Assembly: GCF_018881905.1 (NCBI RefSeq)
Contig: NZ_JACVPM010000001.1
Coordinates: 434,001 to 498,000 of the forward strand
Reading direction: 5' to 3'
Source: Polynucleobacter sp. MG-27-Goln-C1
GTDB lineage: Bacteria > Pseudomonadota > Gammaproteobacteria > Burkholderiales > Burkholderiaceae
Length of the DNA: 64,000 bases
The notes below the pieces were generated by a model. It was given only the letters and a program-made list of their open reading frames with translations, did not search any database and was not told the origin of the DNA. Positions 10,159 through 21,710 of the stretch are shown here, in pieces. Position numbers and translations under genes: made by a program. The first letter of the stretch is position 1; the number at the start of each line of letters is the position of its first letter.

Positions 10159-10806
10159 ATGGAAAAATTTACGGTATACAAAGGATTGGTTGCTCCGCTT
10201 AATCGCGAGAACGTGGATACCGATGCCATTATTCCTAAGCAATTCTTAAAATCCATTAAGAAAACAGGCTTTGGTCAAAATTTGTTTGATGAGTGGCGCT
10301 ATTTAGACCATGGCGAGCCTGGTCAGGATTGCAGTAACCGCCCAATCAACCAGGATTTTGTTTTAAATCAGCCTCGCTATAAGGATGCTGGTATTTTGCT
10401 AGCCCGTAAGAACTTTGGTTGTGGCAGCTCCCGTGAGCACGCTCCTTGGGCTTTAGACCAGTATGGCTTCAGATCTGTCATTGCGCCTAGTTTTGCAGAT
10501 ATCTTTTACAACAATTGCTTTAAAAATGGTCTCCTACCTATTGTTCTCTCAGAGATACAGGTTGATCATTTATTCAATGAAACCCTGGCTTTTAGCGGCT
10601 ATCAGCTCACTATTGACCTGGAAGCCCAGCAAGTCATTACCCCTGACGGGACCGCCTACAGCTTTGATGTGGCCCCATTCAGAAAGCATTGCCTGCTGAA
10701 CGGCTTAGACGATATTGGCTTAACCCTGCAACATGCAGATAAAATCAAGGCTTACGAAGCTGAGCGCATCCTCAAGATGCCTTGGCTTGCGACACAACTG
10801 CCGTAG
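10159..10806 (+). CDS. leuD: 3-isopropylmalate dehydratase small subunit
   Basis: 215 residues, the swivel domain that completes the LeuCD isomerase. Typical segments [13 protein letters not shown] near the start and [15 protein letters not shown] near residue 85 are present. The length is normal for the enterobacterial/betaproteobacterial type. It lies 27 bases after the small lipoprotein gene and 23 before leuB. Confidence 0.96.
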   Translation: MEKFTVYKGLVAPLNRENVDTDAIIPKQFLKSIKKTGFGQNLFDEWRYLDHGEPGQDCSNRPINQDFVLNQPRYKDAGILLARKNFGCGSSREHAPWALDQYGFRSVIAPSFADIFYNNCFKNGLLPIVLSEIQVDHLFNETLAFSGYQLTIDLEAQQVITPDGTAYSFDVAPFRKHCLLNGLDDIGLTLQHADKIKAYEAERILKMPWLATQLP

Positions 10807-10829
10807 TTTTATAGAGTTAAAGGCCTTTC

Positions 10830-11903
10830 ATGAAAATTGCAGTCCTACCGGGCGATGGTATCGGCCCGGAAATCGTTGCTGAAGCCGTTAAGGTATTAAA
10901 TGCGCTCGGCCCTAAATTTGATCTTGAGTTTGCCCCAGTTGGCGGTGCCGCCTACGATGTGGCAGGCCATCCATTGCCACCCGCAACATTAGAGCTTGCT
11001 AAAAAAGCAGATGCCATTTTGTTCGGCGCTGTAGGCGACTGGAAATATGACACCTTGGCTCGTGAACTCCGCCCTGAACAGGCTATCTTGGGTTTGCGCA
11101 AACATTTGGAATTGTTTGCCAATTTCAGACCAGCTATTTGCTATAACGAATTAACTGCTGCTTCTAGCCTGAAGCCTGAAATCGTTAGCGGCTTAGATAT
11201 TTTGATTATTCGCGAGCTTAATGGTGACATCTACTTTGGGCAGCCACGCGGCATTCGTACTTCTGAGCTCCCTTTATTTAAGGGCGCACGCGAAGGCTAC
11301 GACATGATGCATTACAGCGAGCCAGAAGTAGAGCGCATTGGTCGCGTAGCTTTTGAAGCTGCGCGCAAGCGTGGGAAGAAAGTATGTAGCGTTGACAAGG
11401 CAAACGTTCTTGAGACATCGCAACTGTGGCGTGATGTCATGATTCGCATTGGCAAAGATTACCCAGATGTTGAGTTGTCACATATGTATGTTGATAACGC
11501 AGCGATGCAATTGGTCAAAGCACCAAAGGCGTTTGATGTTGTCGTGACTGGCAATTTATTTGGCGACATTCTCTCTGATGAAGCTTCAATGTTGACTGGC
11601 TCTATTGGCATGTTGCCATCAGCATCATTAGATAAAAACAATAAAGGCTTATACGAGCCAAGTCATGGCTCTGCACCAGATATCGCTGGCAAGGGTATCG
11701 CTAATCCACTGGCAACTATTCTTTCGGCTGCCATGATGTTGCGTTACTCATTGGGTATGCCATCTGAGGCGGATCGTATCGAGGCAGCAGTTCAAAAGGT
11801 TTTGTCGCAAGGCTTGCGTACAGCTGATATCTATACCGAAGGCACGAAAAAAGTTTCTACCGTTGAAATGGGCGATGCTGTAGTGGCCGCTCTTTCAAAA
11901 TAA
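10830..11903 (+). CDS. leuB: 3-isopropylmalate dehydrogenase
   Basis: 357 residues; NAD-dependent oxidation and decarboxylation of 3-isopropylmalate, giving 2-ketoisocaproate. The N-terminal [10 protein letters not shown] is diagnostic. Substrate arginines are in the [15 protein letters not shown] region. [24 protein letters not shown] holds the metal-binding aspartates, and [15 protein letters not shown] the cofactor site. Confidence 0.97.
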   Translation: MKIAVLPGDGIGPEIVAEAVKVLNALGPKFDLEFAPVGGAAYDVAGHPLPPATLELAKKADAILFGAVGDWKYDTLARELRPEQAILGLRKHLELFANFRPAICYNELTAASSLKPEIVSGLDILIIRELNGDIYFGQPRGIRTSELPLFKGAREGYDMMHYSEPEVERIGRVAFEAARKRGKKVCSVDKANVLETSQLWRDVMIRIGKDYPDVELSHMYVDNAAMQLVKAPKAFDVVVTGNLFGDILSDEASMLTGSIGMLPSASLDKNNKGLYEPSHGSAPDIAGKGIANPLATILSAAMMLRYSLGMPSEADRIEAAVQKVLSQGLRTADIYTEGTKKVSTVEMGDAVVAALSK

Positions 11904-11943
11904 CGTATTACCCTAAATTAATTCACTCAATAGATCATTCATC

Positions 11944-13101
11944 ATGGCAAATACAAAAACTCCATTAGTAGGCTTAGTCGGCTGGCGCGGTATGGTTGGC
12001 AGCGTTCTCATGGAGAGAATGCTGGCTGAGAAGGATTTTGATCTTATTGAGCCTGTATTTTTTAGTACCAGCCAAGCTGGCGGTGAAGTACCACTCTTGA
12101 ATGGTCAGAAAGTGACTAAGAGCGAAAATACTTTGCTTGATGCGAATGACATCAAGGCGCTCTCACGTTGCGACATTATTTTGACTTGCCAGGGCGGCGA
12201 CTACACCAATGAGATTTTCCCTAAACTTCGCGCTGCTGGTTGGCAAGGTCATTGGATTGATGCGGCTAGTGCATTACGCATGAAGGAAGATGCTGTTTTA
12301 GTTTTGGATCCAGTAAATCGTCCAGTGATTGATAAGGCGTTGGCTGCTGGTGGAAAGAACTGGATTGGTAGTAACTGCACAGTTAGCTTAATGATGATGG
12401 CGATGGGCGGCTTAGTTAAGGCCGACATGGTTGAGTGGATTAGTGCCATGACTTATCAGGCGGCTTCTGGTGCTGGTGCACAGAATATGCGCGAACTACT
12501 TTTGCAAATGGGCGCATTGCGTGACAGCGTAGCTACAGAGTTAGCTGATCCATCCTCTTGGATTTTGGATATCGACCGCAAAATTACTGAGACTTTGCGT
12601 TCCCCTGATTTTCCGAAGAAAAACTTCCGCAATACACCTTTAGCGGGTAGCTTGATTCCTTGGATCGATGTTCCTGTTGAAAATGGTCAAACCAAAGAAG
12701 AGTGGAAAGGCGGTGCTGAGTTTAATAAGATCTTGGGCCGTCCTGCATTTAGAACTCCTGGAAGCATTCCAATTGATGGTTTATGCGTTCGTGTTGGCGC
12801 AATGCGTTGCCACTCACAAGGCCTCACAGTCAAACTCAAAAAAGATATCCCATTAAAAGAAATCGAAGCTATTTTGGCTAACGATAACCAGTGGGTTAAG
12901 GTTATTCCAAATGATCGCGAGACCACTGAGCGTGAATTATCTCCAGCTGCAATTAGCGGCACTTTGACAGTGCCCATTGGTCGTCTCCATAAGATGGCTA
13001 TGGGACCTGAGTACCTTGGTGCCTTTACTGTTGGCGATCAACTCTTGTGGGGTGCTGCTGAGCCATTGCGCCGTATGCTCCGCATCTTGCTAGAGCACTA
13101 A
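11944..13101 (+). CDS. asd: aspartate-semialdehyde dehydrogenase
   Basis: 385 residues; reduces aspartyl phosphate to the semialdehyde, the branch point to lysine/diaminopimelate, threonine and methionine. [15 protein letters not shown] is the NADP fold. The catalytic cysteine is in [13 protein letters not shown], and the active-site His in [12 protein letters not shown]. Its stop overlaps the following start as TAATG, so the FimV-like gene is probably translationally coupled to it. Confidence 0.96.
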   Translation: MANTKTPLVGLVGWRGMVGSVLMERMLAEKDFDLIEPVFFSTSQAGGEVPLLNGQKVTKSENTLLDANDIKALSRCDIILTCQGGDYTNEIFPKLRAAGWQGHWIDAASALRMKEDAVLVLDPVNRPVIDKALAAGGKNWIGSNCTVSLMMMAMGGLVKADMVEWISAMTYQAASGAGAQNMRELLLQMGALRDSVATELADPSSWILDIDRKITETLRSPDFPKKNFRNTPLAGSLIPWIDVPVENGQTKEEWKGGAEFNKILGRPAFRTPGSIPIDGLCVRVGAMRCHSQGLTVKLKKDIPLKEIEAILANDNQWVKVIPNDRETTERELSPAAISGTLTVPIGRLHKMAMGPEYLGAFTVGDQLLWGAAEPLRRMLRILLEH

Positions 13102-14486
13102 TGCTCAGATTTAGCCAAATTCAGTTTGCAAGAGCACTTTGCTTAGTTTGGCTAAGTTGGTCAAGTGCGGCAGGGGCCATTTCTCTTGGCTCCCCAAAAC
13201 TACTTTCTAGACCTGGTGAACCACTCAAAGTAGAGTTTCCGATTCGGGTTACTGCAGATGAGCAATCTGCGCTCTCGAGTTTGAATGTTGGTATTACTAA
13301 CAAGGCAGCCTACGATCGTTTAGGAATATCTCAAAAGATACTCGCCCTGAATCCTCAGGCGATGATTTATCGTAATCAACAAGAGCAGTTGATGGTTTTG
13401 TTGGAGACGGTTGAGTCGGTGCCAATGACGGATGATCCATTCTTGGACGTCTTAGTCACACTGAATTGGTCTGCGGGAAGCCTTACTAAGACCTATACAT
13501 TGCTGCTGGGTGATGCTCAAAAAATTCTAGTAAGGCCTGGTCAAACACTATCTGAAATTGCGGCTCAGTTAGCCCCTCAATTGCAGGGTGCTACGCTAGA
13601 TCAAACCATGATGGCTTTGTTTAAAGCCAACCCCGATGCATTTGCTAGCGGTAGTATTAATCGCTTAGAGGCTGGTGCTGAACTCAATCAACCAAATCAG
13701 GCTTTATTGCGCTCGATTAGCCCAGCAGAGGCTCAGCAATTTGTAGCCGAGTCTAATGCGCAGTGGCTATCTGAGCGTGATGCAAAGGGTGGGGCTCAAG
13801 GTGGCGCTAATTTAAAAAATGGTACCGATGCGCCTGCAAAAGATCGCCTCAAAATTGGATCAAGTGCTGAAGGCAGTTCTGAAGAGCGCCGCTACACAGA
13901 AGATTTAGTCGCTCAAGAAAAAGCGCTGGAGCAGACTCGGGTGCGTGTCGCTGAACTTGAAAAGAATATTGCTGATTTGCAACGACTTCTTGACCAAGCC
14001 AAGGGCAAGTCATCCGCATCCACTAAAAATGATGGTTCTTTTGGTTTAGGTGGATTTGCGCCGGCAATCTTTGCTTTGGTATTAATGGGCCTTACAGGTC
14101 TTTTACTGTGGTTGTTGGCAAAAAATGCCCGTCGTTCTGAAGTGCGCAATTTTTCAGGCGAAATACCCAAAGTTGCCTCAACTAGCAAGGAGCATCATCC
14201 GGCTCATGGTGCAATGCCAGATCGTGCAAAAGCACTGTTCGCTGGAATTGATCTGGATTTAACGCCCGTTAAAAAATCTACCCAGCCTCCAACTGCAGAG
14301 GTCAATCCACTTGCTGATGCTCTTCGTGTAAAACTAAATCTTGCTCGTGCCTACATCACCATAGAAGATTTTTCAGCTGCCAAAAAATCACTTCAAGAAA
14401 TTGTCCATATTGGCAGTTCAATTGATCCTGCAATTACGATCGAGGCTCAGGGTTTATTGGCTGAGCTATCGCACAGAAATTCTTAA
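13101..14486 (+). CDS. FimV-like inner-membrane peptidoglycan-associated protein
   Basis: 461 residues with the FimV plan: a signal peptide (about 1-26), an N-terminal beta domain ([22 protein letters not shown]), a LysM-like segment at about 150-200 ([16 protein letters not shown]), and a coiled coil at about 265-300 ([21 protein letters not shown]). A transmembrane helix follows at about 316-338, then a cytoplasmic C-terminal TPR-like part ([20 protein letters not shown]). Known FimV/TspA proteins support polar localisation, type IV pilus assembly and twitching. It is shorter than Pseudomonas FimV. No pilus genes are in the window, so the role stays general. Confidence 0.82.
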   Translation: MLRFSQIQFARALCLVWLSWSSAAGAISLGSPKLLSRPGEPLKVEFPIRVTADEQSALSSLNVGITNKAAYDRLGISQKILALNPQAMIYRNQQEQLMVLLETVESVPMTDDPFLDVLVTLNWSAGSLTKTYTLLLGDAQKILVRPGQTLSEIAAQLAPQLQGATLDQTMMALFKANPDAFASGSINRLEAGAELNQPNQALLRSISPAEAQQFVAESNAQWLSERDAKGGAQGGANLKNGTDAPAKDRLKIGSSAEGSSEERRYTEDLVAQEKALEQTRVRVAELEKNIADLQRLLDQAKGKSSASTKNDGSFGLGGFAPAIFALVLMGLTGLLLWLLAKNARRSEVRNFSGEIPKVASTSKEHHPAHGAMPDRAKALFAGIDLDLTPVKKSTQPPTAEVNPLADALRVKLNLARAYITIEDFSAAKKSLQEIVHIGSSIDPAITIEAQGLLAELSHRNS

Positions 14487-14494
14487 GCGGTATT

Positions 14495-15322
14495 ATGCGC
14501 ATCGCTCTTGGCCTTCAATATGATGGCAGCCCCTATTCAGGATGGCAGTCCCAAGTAAGTCAGAGGACGATTCAAGACGAATTAGAAAAAGCCATTTCAT
14601 CATTTGTGGGAGTTGATGCCGCCAATGCGAATCCTATTCGCGTTATTACAGCCGGCAGGACAGATACAGGGGTTCATGCCTTAGGTCAGGTTGTTCACTT
14701 CGATGTTGATGTTGAGCGAGAAAACTGGTCGTGGGTCAGGGGTGTTAATACTTTCTTGCCAGAATCAATAGTGGTTAACTGGGCTATAGTTGTTCCTGAA
14801 GAATTTAGTGCTCGGTATTCTGCTCATGAGCGTACTTATATCTACGCATTGCATGCCGGACCATGCCGCTCACCAATGGCCGCAGATCGCGCTGGTTATG
14901 TCATGCTTCCAGCAGATCGTTGGTTTGATGTTGATGCTATGAGAGAGGCTGCCGAATGCTTGATTGGCGAACATGATTTCACCTCATTCCGATCCTCAGA
15001 GTGTCAAAGTAAGACTCCAGTAAAAACGATGTATTCCATCGAGATTTTCTCGAATGAGCCTTGGTTGTATTTCAAGATTAAAGGGAATGCGTTTTTGCAT
15101 CACATGGTACGCAATCTAGTGGGAAGCTTTATTCAAATCGGCGTTGGCAAGCAAAAATCAGGATGGATGGCAGAAGTCTTGGCTGCTAAAGATCGCAGCA
15201 TTGCTGCGCCTACGTTTTCGCCGGCTGGGCTCTATTTGGCTCAAATTGCCTATCCAGATGGGTTTCAGATACCAAAGCCTTGGCTTGCAAATTCTTGGTT
15301 ACCTAAGGCGGTATTCGCCTAA
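14495..15322 (+). CDS. truA: tRNA pseudouridine(38-40) synthase
   Basis: 275 residues. The nucleophilic aspartate lies in [30 protein letters not shown] and the C-terminal [11 protein letters not shown] are family hallmarks. It modifies U38-40 in the anticodon arm of many tRNAs. It lies eight bases after the FimV-like gene, and truA-trpF adjacency is usual in this lineage. Confidence 0.96.
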   Translation: MRIALGLQYDGSPYSGWQSQVSQRTIQDELEKAISSFVGVDAANANPIRVITAGRTDTGVHALGQVVHFDVDVERENWSWVRGVNTFLPESIVVNWAIVVPEEFSARYSAHERTYIYALHAGPCRSPMAADRAGYVMLPADRWFDVDAMREAAECLIGEHDFTSFRSSECQSKTPVKTMYSIEIFSNEPWLYFKIKGNAFLHHMVRNLVGSFIQIGVGKQKSGWMAEVLAAKDRSIAAPTFSPAGLYLAQIAYPDGFQIPKPWLANSWLPKAVFA

Positions 15323-15360
15323 GCAGGTCTTTATTTGCTCAAGGCCTTATCATTTCCCAT

Positions 15361-16035
15361 ATGGGCTTACTTACTAACTCTCCTGGACGTACTAGGGTCA
15401 AAATCTGCGGTCTCAAGACGCCTGCGGATGTGGATGCTGCTGTTGCCGCTGGAGTAGATGCCGTTGGCTTCGTCTTCTATGCACCAAGCCCAAGGTCTGT
15501 AACCCCCAATATTGCTGCCGCATTGATTTCCAGGCTTCCAGCTGGGGTAGATGCCGTCGGCTTGGTTGTAAACGCCACAGATGCTGAATTTGAGGCTATT
15601 AGGGCGGCTGCCTCTATTACCTTATGGCAGTTTCATGGAGATGAGTCCCCTGAGGACTGTGAGCGTCTAGCTGCGGGGCAGCCATGGATGAAGGCTGCAC
15701 GCGTTGGGGCAGGCTTCGCATTTGATGATTTTTCCCTACAATATAGGCAAGCAAACGCCTTTTTGCTCGATGCTCTTGTTGAGAGTTACGGTGGAGGGGG
15801 CGTTCCTTTTGATTGGTCAGGAATTCCACAAGCATGGATAAGCGCAAACGCGCCTCGGGTCGTTTTGAGTGGTGGATTGAACGTTCACAACGTGGGCGAA
15901 GCCATTGCTCGTCTTCATCCTTGCGCGGTTGACGTCTCTAGCGGCGTTGAAATCAGCAAGGGTGTAAAAGATCACGCCTTGATGAAGCAGTTTATTGAGG
16001 CAGTGCGAGCCGCAGATGCAAGCACATCAACCTAA
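15361..16035 (+). CDS. trpF: phosphoribosylanthranilate isomerase
   Basis: 224 residues, TIM barrel. KICGLKTPADVDAAVAAG carries the catalytic cysteine. The C-terminal VVLSGGLNVHNV and VDVSSGVE bind phosphate. It starts the trpF-trpB-trpA run. No leader peptide with tandem Trp codons or attenuator was seen in the 38 bases upstream. trpE, D and C must be elsewhere. Confidence 0.95.
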   Translation: MGLLTNSPGRTRVKICGLKTPADVDAAVAAGVDAVGFVFYAPSPRSVTPNIAAALISRLPAGVDAVGLVVNATDAEFEAIRAAASITLWQFHGDESPEDCERLAAGQPWMKAARVGAGFAFDDFSLQYRQANAFLLDALVESYGGGGVPFDWSGIPQAWISANAPRVVLSGGLNVHNVGEAIARLHPCAVDVSSGVEISKGVKDHALMKQFIEAVRAADASTST

Positions 16036-16067
16036 TCATTTGCTGTAACTAATCAAAAGAGGTATTT

Positions 16068-17261
16068 ATGTACGATAAGCCAGATGCACGAGGGCACTTC
16101 GGTCCTTACGGTGGCGTATTTGTTTCTGAGACGCTCATGTTCGCTTTGGATGAACTCAAAGCGGCTTACGCAAAATACCAATACGACCCAGAATTCTTAG
16201 AAGAGTTTCATTACGAGCTCAAGCATTTTGTAGGTCGTCCATCACCGGTGTATCACGCCAAGCGTTGGAGTGAGATGCTGGGTGGTGCGCAAATCTATCT
16301 CAAGCGCGAAGATTTAAATCACACAGGCGCACACAAAATTAATAACGTCATTGGTCAAGCGATGTTGGCTAAGCGTATGGGTAAGCCGCGAATCATTGCT
16401 GAAACGGGAGCGGGGCAGCATGGCGTTGCTACTGCAACTATTTGCGCACGCTTTGGTTTGGATTGCACCGTGTATCAAGGTTCTGTTGACGTAGCGCGCC
16501 AAGCTCAAAACGTATTTCGTATGAAATTGCTTGGTGCAAAAGTAGTGCCTGTTGAATCAGGAACGAAAACTCTTAAAGATGCGCTCAACGAAGCGATGCG
16601 AGATTGGGTTACCAACGTTGAGGATACTTTCTACATCATTGGTACTGTGGCAGGTCCACACCCATATCCGATGATGGTGCGAGATTTTCAGAGTGTGATC
16701 GGTGAAGAGTGCAAAGTACAGATGCCTGAAATGACTGGACGCCAGCCTGACTATGTCATGGCATGTGTTGGCGGCGGCTCTAATGCGATGGGTATTTTCT
16801 ATCCCTATATCGATTACCCAGAAGTGAAATTGGTTGGTGTTGAAGCTGCAGGCCATGGCTTAAATAGTGGTCTTCACTCTGCAGCACTTTGTGTTGGTAA
16901 GCCAGGTGTATTGCACGGTAACCGAACCTATTTATTGCAAGATGAGAACGGTCAGATCTCTGAAACGCACTCTGTTTCTGCTGGTATGGATTATCCTGGC
17001 GTTGGTCCTGAGCATGCTTGGTTAAAAGATTCAGGTCGAGCCGACTATGTTGCGGTAACAGATGAAGAGGCACTTAAAGCTTTCCATGATTGCTGTCGTA
17101 TCGAAGGCATCATTCCCGCTTTAGAGTCTTCACATGCAATTGCTTATGCGTGCAAATTGGCGCCAACACTCTCTAAAGATAAAACCATCTTGGTGAACCT
17201 GTCTGGCCGCGGTGATAAAGATATGCATACCGTTGCACAAGCGACAGGCTCCGAAGGTTAA
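16068..17261 (+). CDS. trpB: tryptophan synthase beta subunit
   Basis: 397 residues; PLP enzyme joining indole and serine. The Schiff-base lysine is in [11 protein letters not shown], preceded by YLKRED. The phosphate-binding GGGSNAMG and C-terminal [10 protein letters not shown] are intact. A good AGAGG ribosome site precedes the ATG. Partner trpA follows after 48 bases. Confidence 0.98.
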   Translation: MYDKPDARGHFGPYGGVFVSETLMFALDELKAAYAKYQYDPEFLEEFHYELKHFVGRPSPVYHAKRWSEMLGGAQIYLKREDLNHTGAHKINNVIGQAMLAKRMGKPRIIAETGAGQHGVATATICARFGLDCTVYQGSVDVARQAQNVFRMKLLGAKVVPVESGTKTLKDALNEAMRDWVTNVEDTFYIIGTVAGPHPYPMMVRDFQSVIGEECKVQMPEMTGRQPDYVMACVGGGSNAMGIFYPYIDYPEVKLVGVEAAGHGLNSGLHSAALCVGKPGVLHGNRTYLLQDENGQISETHSVSAGMDYPGVGPEHAWLKDSGRADYVAVTDEEALKAFHDCCRIEGIIPALESSHAIAYACKLAPTLSKDKTILVNLSGRGDKDMHTVAQATGSEG

Positions 17262-17309
17262 TTCGAAGTCACTCACGAAATTACAAAAAAATAATAATTA
17301 CGAATTGCC

Positions 17310-18107
17310 ATGTCAAAAATTACCGCACTCTTTAATGAACTAAAAGCTTCTGGCAAGAAAGGGCTCATTCCCTTTATTACTGCTGGTGACCCAGATCCAA
17401 AACTCACCGTTGAATTAATGCATGCAATGGTTCGTGGTGGCGCTAATGTGATCGAACTCGGAGTTCCTTTTTCGGATCCTATGGCTGATGGACCAGTCAT
17501 TCAGCGATCATCTGAAAGGGCACTCACTCAGGGCGTTACTTTGCACGGTTGCCTGGACATGGTGAAAGAATTTCGGAAGCTCGACACTAATACCCCGGTA
17601 GTTTTGATGGGATATGCCAACCCTGTGGAGCAAATGGGGGCAGAGCGCTTTGCAACTGAGGCCAAAGCTGCCGGTGTTGATGGTGTTCTCGTGGTGGACT
17701 ACCCGCCAGAAGAGTGCGAGGATTTTGCTGCTCGTATGAAGCTTGCTGGTGTTGACCCAATTTTTCTATTGGCGCCAACTTCATCACCAGAACGCATAAA
17801 GGATGCTGCCAAAATAGCTTCTGGTTATATCTATTACGTGTCCATGCGCGGTGTAACTGGTGCATCCCACCTAAATACCCAAGATGTCGCTAGCATCATT
17901 CCTAAGATCCGTGAAGCAACCCCGATCCCGATCGCAGTGGGTTTTGGTATTAATGACGCTGAAAGTGCCCGTGCAGTATCAAAAACAGCAGATGCGGTGG
18001 TAATTGGTAGTCGGATTATTCGACTTTTGGAAGATTCTGCCCCTGGGCAAGCGGTACAATCACTTGAAACCTTCATACGTGAAATTCGCGTCGCTTTAGA
18101 TAGTTAA
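17310..18107 (+). CDS. trpA: tryptophan synthase alpha subunit
   Basis: 265 residues, TIM barrel that cleaves indole-3-glycerol phosphate and channels indole to TrpB. The catalytic Glu and Asp are in [19 protein letters not shown], and the phosphate-binding region VGFGIND is present. accD begins 22 bases after the stop, so the trp run continues straight into fatty acid genes. Confidence 0.97.
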   Translation: MSKITALFNELKASGKKGLIPFITAGDPDPKLTVELMHAMVRGGANVIELGVPFSDPMADGPVIQRSSERALTQGVTLHGCLDMVKEFRKLDTNTPVVLMGYANPVEQMGAERFATEAKAAGVDGVLVVDYPPEECEDFAARMKLAGVDPIFLLAPTSSPERIKDAAKIASGYIYYVSMRGVTGASHLNTQDVASIIPKIREATPIPIAVGFGINDAESARAVSKTADAVVIGSRIIRLLEDSAPGQAVQSLETFIREIRVALDS

Positions 18108-18129
18108 TGCACTGGATAGTTAAAAACTG

Positions 18130-19017
18130 ATGAGCTGGATCGATAAATTACTACCCCCACAAATCCAACATACGGATCCTGCTAACCGCAAATCTGTTCC
18201 TGAAGGACTTTGGGTTAAGTGCCCTAGCTGTGAAACTGTTCTTTACAGCACAGATATTGAAGCTAATCTCTCGGTTTGTCCTAAATGCAGTCACCATATG
18301 CGTATCGGTGCACGTTTGCGTTTGGATAGCTTGTTGGATGAAAAGGGTCGTTATGAGATCGGTGCTGACATCTATCCAATCGATCCACTGAAATTTAAAG
18401 ATTCAAAGAAATACCCAGACCGTATTAAAGAGGCGAATGATGCCTCTGGTGAGTCCGAGGCCTTAATCGTTCTTGGCGGCAAGATTGAAAGCATTCCTGT
18501 TGTAGCAGCGTGTTTCGAGTTCCAGTACATGGGCGGCTCGATGGGTTCAGTTGTTGGTGAGCGTTTTGCTCGTGGTGTTCAAGAGGCTATTGCTAAGAAG
18601 TGCGCTTTTATCTGTGTCACAGCAACTGGTGGCGCGCGTATGCAAGAAAGCTTGCTCTCCTTATTTCAGATGGCCAAGACAAATTCGATGTTGACCTTGC
18701 TGTCTAAAAAAGGTTTGCCATATATCAGCGTATTAACAGACCCAACGATGGGTGGAATTTCTGCCAGCTTCGCCTTTATGGGCGATGTTGTGATGGCTGA
18801 ACCAAAAGCATTGATTGGTTTTGCAGGTCCACGCGTGATTGAGCAAACTGTTCGTGAAAAATTACCAGAAGGCTTTCAGCGTTCTGAGTTTTTGATGCAA
18901 AAAGGTGGCATTGACATGATTGTGGATCGTCGCCAAATGCGCGGTGAAATTGCTCGTCTGTTGGCTTTGCTCCAGCAACTTCCTGAGCCTGCGATTGCGG
19001 GTAGCGCAGCTGTATAA
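18130..19017 (+). CDS. accD: acetyl-CoA carboxylase carboxyltransferase beta subunit
   Basis: 295 residues. An N-terminal four-cysteine zinc ribbon (WVKCPSCE ... VCPKCSHHM) is followed by the crotonase-like carboxyltransferase core with [17 protein letters not shown] and the [21 protein letters not shown] segment. With AccA, encoded elsewhere, it makes malonyl-CoA. The order accD-folC-dedD-cvpA-purF that follows is the same as in E. coli. Confidence 0.97.
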   Translation: MSWIDKLLPPQIQHTDPANRKSVPEGLWVKCPSCETVLYSTDIEANLSVCPKCSHHMRIGARLRLDSLLDEKGRYEIGADIYPIDPLKFKDSKKYPDRIKEANDASGESEALIVLGGKIESIPVVAACFEFQYMGGSMGSVVGERFARGVQEAIAKKCAFICVTATGGARMQESLLSLFQMAKTNSMLTLLSKKGLPYISVLTDPTMGGISASFAFMGDVVMAEPKALIGFAGPRVIEQTVREKLPEGFQRSEFLMQKGGIDMIVDRRQMRGEIARLLALLQQLPEPAIAGSAAV

Positions 19018-19022
19018 AGCGC

Positions 19023-20348
19023 TTGAGTTCCGCACACCAACCCCCCATTCTTTTTTCTAGCCTAGCGGCTTGGCTTAGTCACCTCGAAACAGCTCACCCT
19101 GTCGGTATTGACATGGGCCTTGACCGTATCAATCGAGTCAAGGCAGCGTTAGGGCTTCATTTCGAATGCCCTGTTATTACAGTGGCTGGCACCAATGGTA
19201 AGGGCTCGACTTGTGCCTATCTCGAAAGTATTTTGTTGGCATCTGGCTATAAAGTAGGTTGTCATATGTCTCCACACTTACTCAACTTTAACGAGCGCGC
19301 TCGAATAAATGGTGAAGAGGTCAAAGATGATCTCTTGTTAGAACATTTTGCCGCCGTTGAAAAGGCTCGGGTCAGCCTAGTAGATGCCCCAACCCTAACG
19401 TATTTTGAATTCACTACCTTGGCAATCATGCATTTATTTTCCAAGGCGAATTTAGATGCTGTTGTACTTGAAGTTGGTATGGGTGGACGCCTAGATGCCG
19501 TCAACATCATTGATGCGGATTGCGCAATAGTGACCAGTATTGATATTGACCACGCCGATTTTCTGGGCGGCACTCGTGAAGCTATTGGACGTGAAAAGGC
19601 AGGAATTTTTCGTGCTGGTGCTATTGCGGTTTGTGGTGACCCTGTTCCGCCGCAATCTCTTATTGATTATGCTGAAGAGTTGGGTTGTGATTTATGGCTT
19701 CAAGGTCGCGACTATAACTTTCAGGGTGATAAGCAGCAGTGGGGTTGGGCGGGGCGTCAAAAACGCTTTAGCGGCCTTGGATATCCCGCCTTACGGGGGG
19801 CTAATCAGATCCTTAATGCCTCTGCTGTGATTGCAGCCCTGATGGCATTGCATCAACGCCTACCGGTTAGCGCTCAAGATATTCGTAATGGATTTGCATT
19901 GGTGGAGTTACCTGGTCGCTTCCAGGTGCTGCCTGGCCAACCTACCGTTGTTCTGGATGTTGCGCACAATCCTCATGCGGCTGCTACTTTGGGGCAGGGC
20001 TTGGAGAAAATGGGCTATCACCCCTACACCTACGCCATTTTTGGGGCAATGGCGGACAAGGATATATCTGGAGTTATTAAGCCCTTATTGGATAGCGTCG
20101 ATTTTTGGTTTTGTACTGACTTACCGACTCCGCGAGCCGCCACTGCTACAGCCCTATCCGAGAGGCTTGTAGAGCTGGGGGTAGCCGTTAAAAATGGTGA
20201 AGATGGGGGGATTGAATGCTTCCCAGATCCCGCTGCAGCTTATCAAAAAGCGCTTTCTAAGGCTGGTGAGGGTGATAGAATTGTCACCTTCGGATCCTTC
20301 TATACCGTTGCCGGCGTAATGGCATATCGAAACAACCAGGCGCATTGA
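19023..20348 (+). CDS. folC: bifunctional folylpolyglutamate / dihydrofolate synthase
   Basis: 441 residues of the Mur-ligase-like family, which adds glutamate to folates. The P-loop TVAGTNGKGSTCAYLE is at about residues 55-70. VVLEVGMGGRLDAVN and VTSIDIDHADFLG are typical, as is the C-terminal VLDVAHNPHAA. The start is TTG at 19023, five bases after accD; no ATG gives a complete N-terminus, so TTG is accepted. The tight spacing suggests coupling to accD. Confidence 0.94.
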   Translation: MSSAHQPPILFSSLAAWLSHLETAHPVGIDMGLDRINRVKAALGLHFECPVITVAGTNGKGSTCAYLESILLASGYKVGCHMSPHLLNFNERARINGEEVKDDLLLEHFAAVEKARVSLVDAPTLTYFEFTTLAIMHLFSKANLDAVVLEVGMGGRLDAVNIIDADCAIVTSIDIDHADFLGGTREAIGREKAGIFRAGAIAVCGDPVPPQSLIDYAEELGCDLWLQGRDYNFQGDKQQWGWAGRQKRFSGLGYPALRGANQILNASAVIAALMALHQRLPVSAQDIRNGFALVELPGRFQVLPGQPTVVLDVAHNPHAAATLGQGLEKMGYHPYTYAIFGAMADKDISGVIKPLLDSVDFWFCTDLPTPRAATATALSERLVELGVAVKNGEDGGIECFPDPAAAYQKALSKAGEGDRIVTFGSFYTVAGVMAYRNNQAH

Positions 20349-20351
20349 TCC

Positions 20352-21140
20352 ATGATTCGTTTACCGAAGCTTTTTAAGCGAAACCCTGTGACTGAAGACC
20401 TTGACCGAGGTTCAGTGAGGGGTCGTCGTACCGTCAATAAATTAGCCCCCCGCAGTTTTCAGCGCGCTCAAGAGAATGAAGAACTTGCGCTTACCGAAGA
20501 TCCTGAGCAACAACGTGCCCGACATCGTTTGATTGGAGCCGCTGTATTGGTGCTGATCGCAGTCGTGGGCTTACCCCGTATCTTGGATAGCAAGCCTAAG
20601 TCTGTAAATAATGATATTGCTGTCAACATCGTTACCAGCCTTCCAGCGCCAAATGCTGCAATGCCTGCGAATGATGACAAAGCTAAACCTGCAGTAGTAG
20701 CTGAAGCACCCGCAAAAGAAAAAGAAATTGTAGTTGCGCCAACACCTGAAGCAAAACCTGAAGTAAAGGCTGATGCTAAACCAGCACCTGCAGTTCCTAA
20801 AGCCAACTCTATTGGATTGGCTGCTGGTGAAGAAGTGGTTGCGGCGCCCAATACGACTACCAAAGCAAAAACCGAAGAGCTTCCGAAAAAAGCAGGTTCT
20901 GGCAAGTACGTTATTCAGATTGGTGCCTTTGCTTCCGAAGATCGTGCCAAGGGCTGGATCGCGAAAATGAAGGATCAAAAGATTCCTAACTATGTACTCA
21001 ATAAAACGGGTACCGATGGTGCAAAGCTTTATGTATTGAGGGCTGGCCCATTTGCGGATAAGGATGCAGCTGAGGCTGCCGAGAAAAAAGTCAAAGCCAT
21101 GGGTCTATCTCCAAGGCTGGTTGAGGTTGGAGCACCTTAA
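20352..21140 (+). CDS. dedD: SPOR-domain inner-membrane protein, DedD-like
   Basis: 262 residues: a cytoplasmic N-terminus, one transmembrane helix at about 57-77 (LIGAAVLVLIAVVGLPRIL), a long Pro/Ala/Lys-rich periplasmic linker, and a C-terminal SPOR domain from about 185 (GKYVIQIGAFASEDRAKGW ... YVLRAGPFADKDAA). SPOR domains bind denuded septal peptidoglycan, and DedD of E. coli supports cell constriction. It has the same place in the folC-dedD-cvpA-purF order. Its stop overlaps the cvpA start by one base. Confidence 0.9.
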   Translation: MIRLPKLFKRNPVTEDLDRGSVRGRRTVNKLAPRSFQRAQENEELALTEDPEQQRARHRLIGAAVLVLIAVVGLPRILDSKPKSVNNDIAVNIVTSLPAPNAAMPANDDKAKPAVVAEAPAKEKEIVVAPTPEAKPEVKADAKPAPAVPKANSIGLAAGEEVVAAPNTTTKAKTEELPKKAGSGKYVIQIGAFASEDRAKGWIAKMKDQKIPNYVLNKTGTDGAKLYVLRAGPFADKDAAEAAEKKVKAMGLSPRLVEVGAP

Positions 21141-21706
21141 TGGAATATTTATCCACCTTGAAGTTAACTACGGTGGATTACTTCACCCTAGTAGTGTTAT
21201 TGGTTTCTGCTTTGGTGGGCATTTCTCGAGGTCTATTTAAAGAAGTGCTGGCACTAGCATCTTGGTTTGTTGCTGCTTGGGTTGCCTATCACTACACCAA
21301 CTATCTTTCCGTTGAATGGTTATCAACTTTTCATATGGATGAGCTCCTGAGCTTAGGTGTGAGCTTTCTGATTTTATTTATTTTGACCTTGATTGTTTGT
21401 GGCTTGGTTGGCAATGTGATTCAAAAAATCATCTTGTCTGCTGGGCTCAGCATGACAGATCGTTTTCTGGGTCTTATTTTTGGTCTAGCGCGTGGCGGTG
21501 TGGTCGTGGTTGTAATGGCGACATTAGCGGCTTTGACCCCAATCCCTCAAAGTATGGCTTGGCAAAAAGCAATTACTCGCCCAGCTATCGACATGGCAAC
21601 TGGTTTAATCAAAAATTGGCTTCCAGCCGATTGGGCAAAACAATTAGGTGATGCAATGCCTAAAATTACACCCACCATTACACCTTCATTAACAATAGGG
21701 ATCTAG
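21140..21706 (+). CDS. cvpA: CvpA family membrane protein
   Basis: 188 residues with about four transmembrane helices and the family N-terminus (TVDYFTLVVLLVSALVGISRGLFKEVL). The glycine-rich DRFLGLIFGLARGG is conserved in CvpA. In E. coli the gene is needed for colicin V production and envelope stress tolerance, and lies before purF, as here. Its molecular activity is not known. Confidence 0.92.
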   Translation: MEYLSTLKLTTVDYFTLVVLLVSALVGISRGLFKEVLALASWFVAAWVAYHYTNYLSVEWLSTFHMDELLSLGVSFLILFILTLIVCGLVGNVIQKIILSAGLSMTDRFLGLIFGLARGGVVVVVMATLAALTPIPQSMAWQKAITRPAIDMATGLIKNWLPADWAKQLGDAMPKITPTITPSLTIGI

Positions 21707-21710
21707 GCTT

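Noticed and set aside
15323..15360. Trp attenuator ahead of trpF
   Set aside because: The 38-base gap holds no tandem Trp codons and no pair of competing hairpins.
20468..20978. Two long reverse ORFs (145 and 135 codons) opposite dedD
   Set aside because: The Ala/Lys/Pro-rich linker of dedD produces long open antisense frames; the forward frame has a clear membrane helix and SPOR domain.
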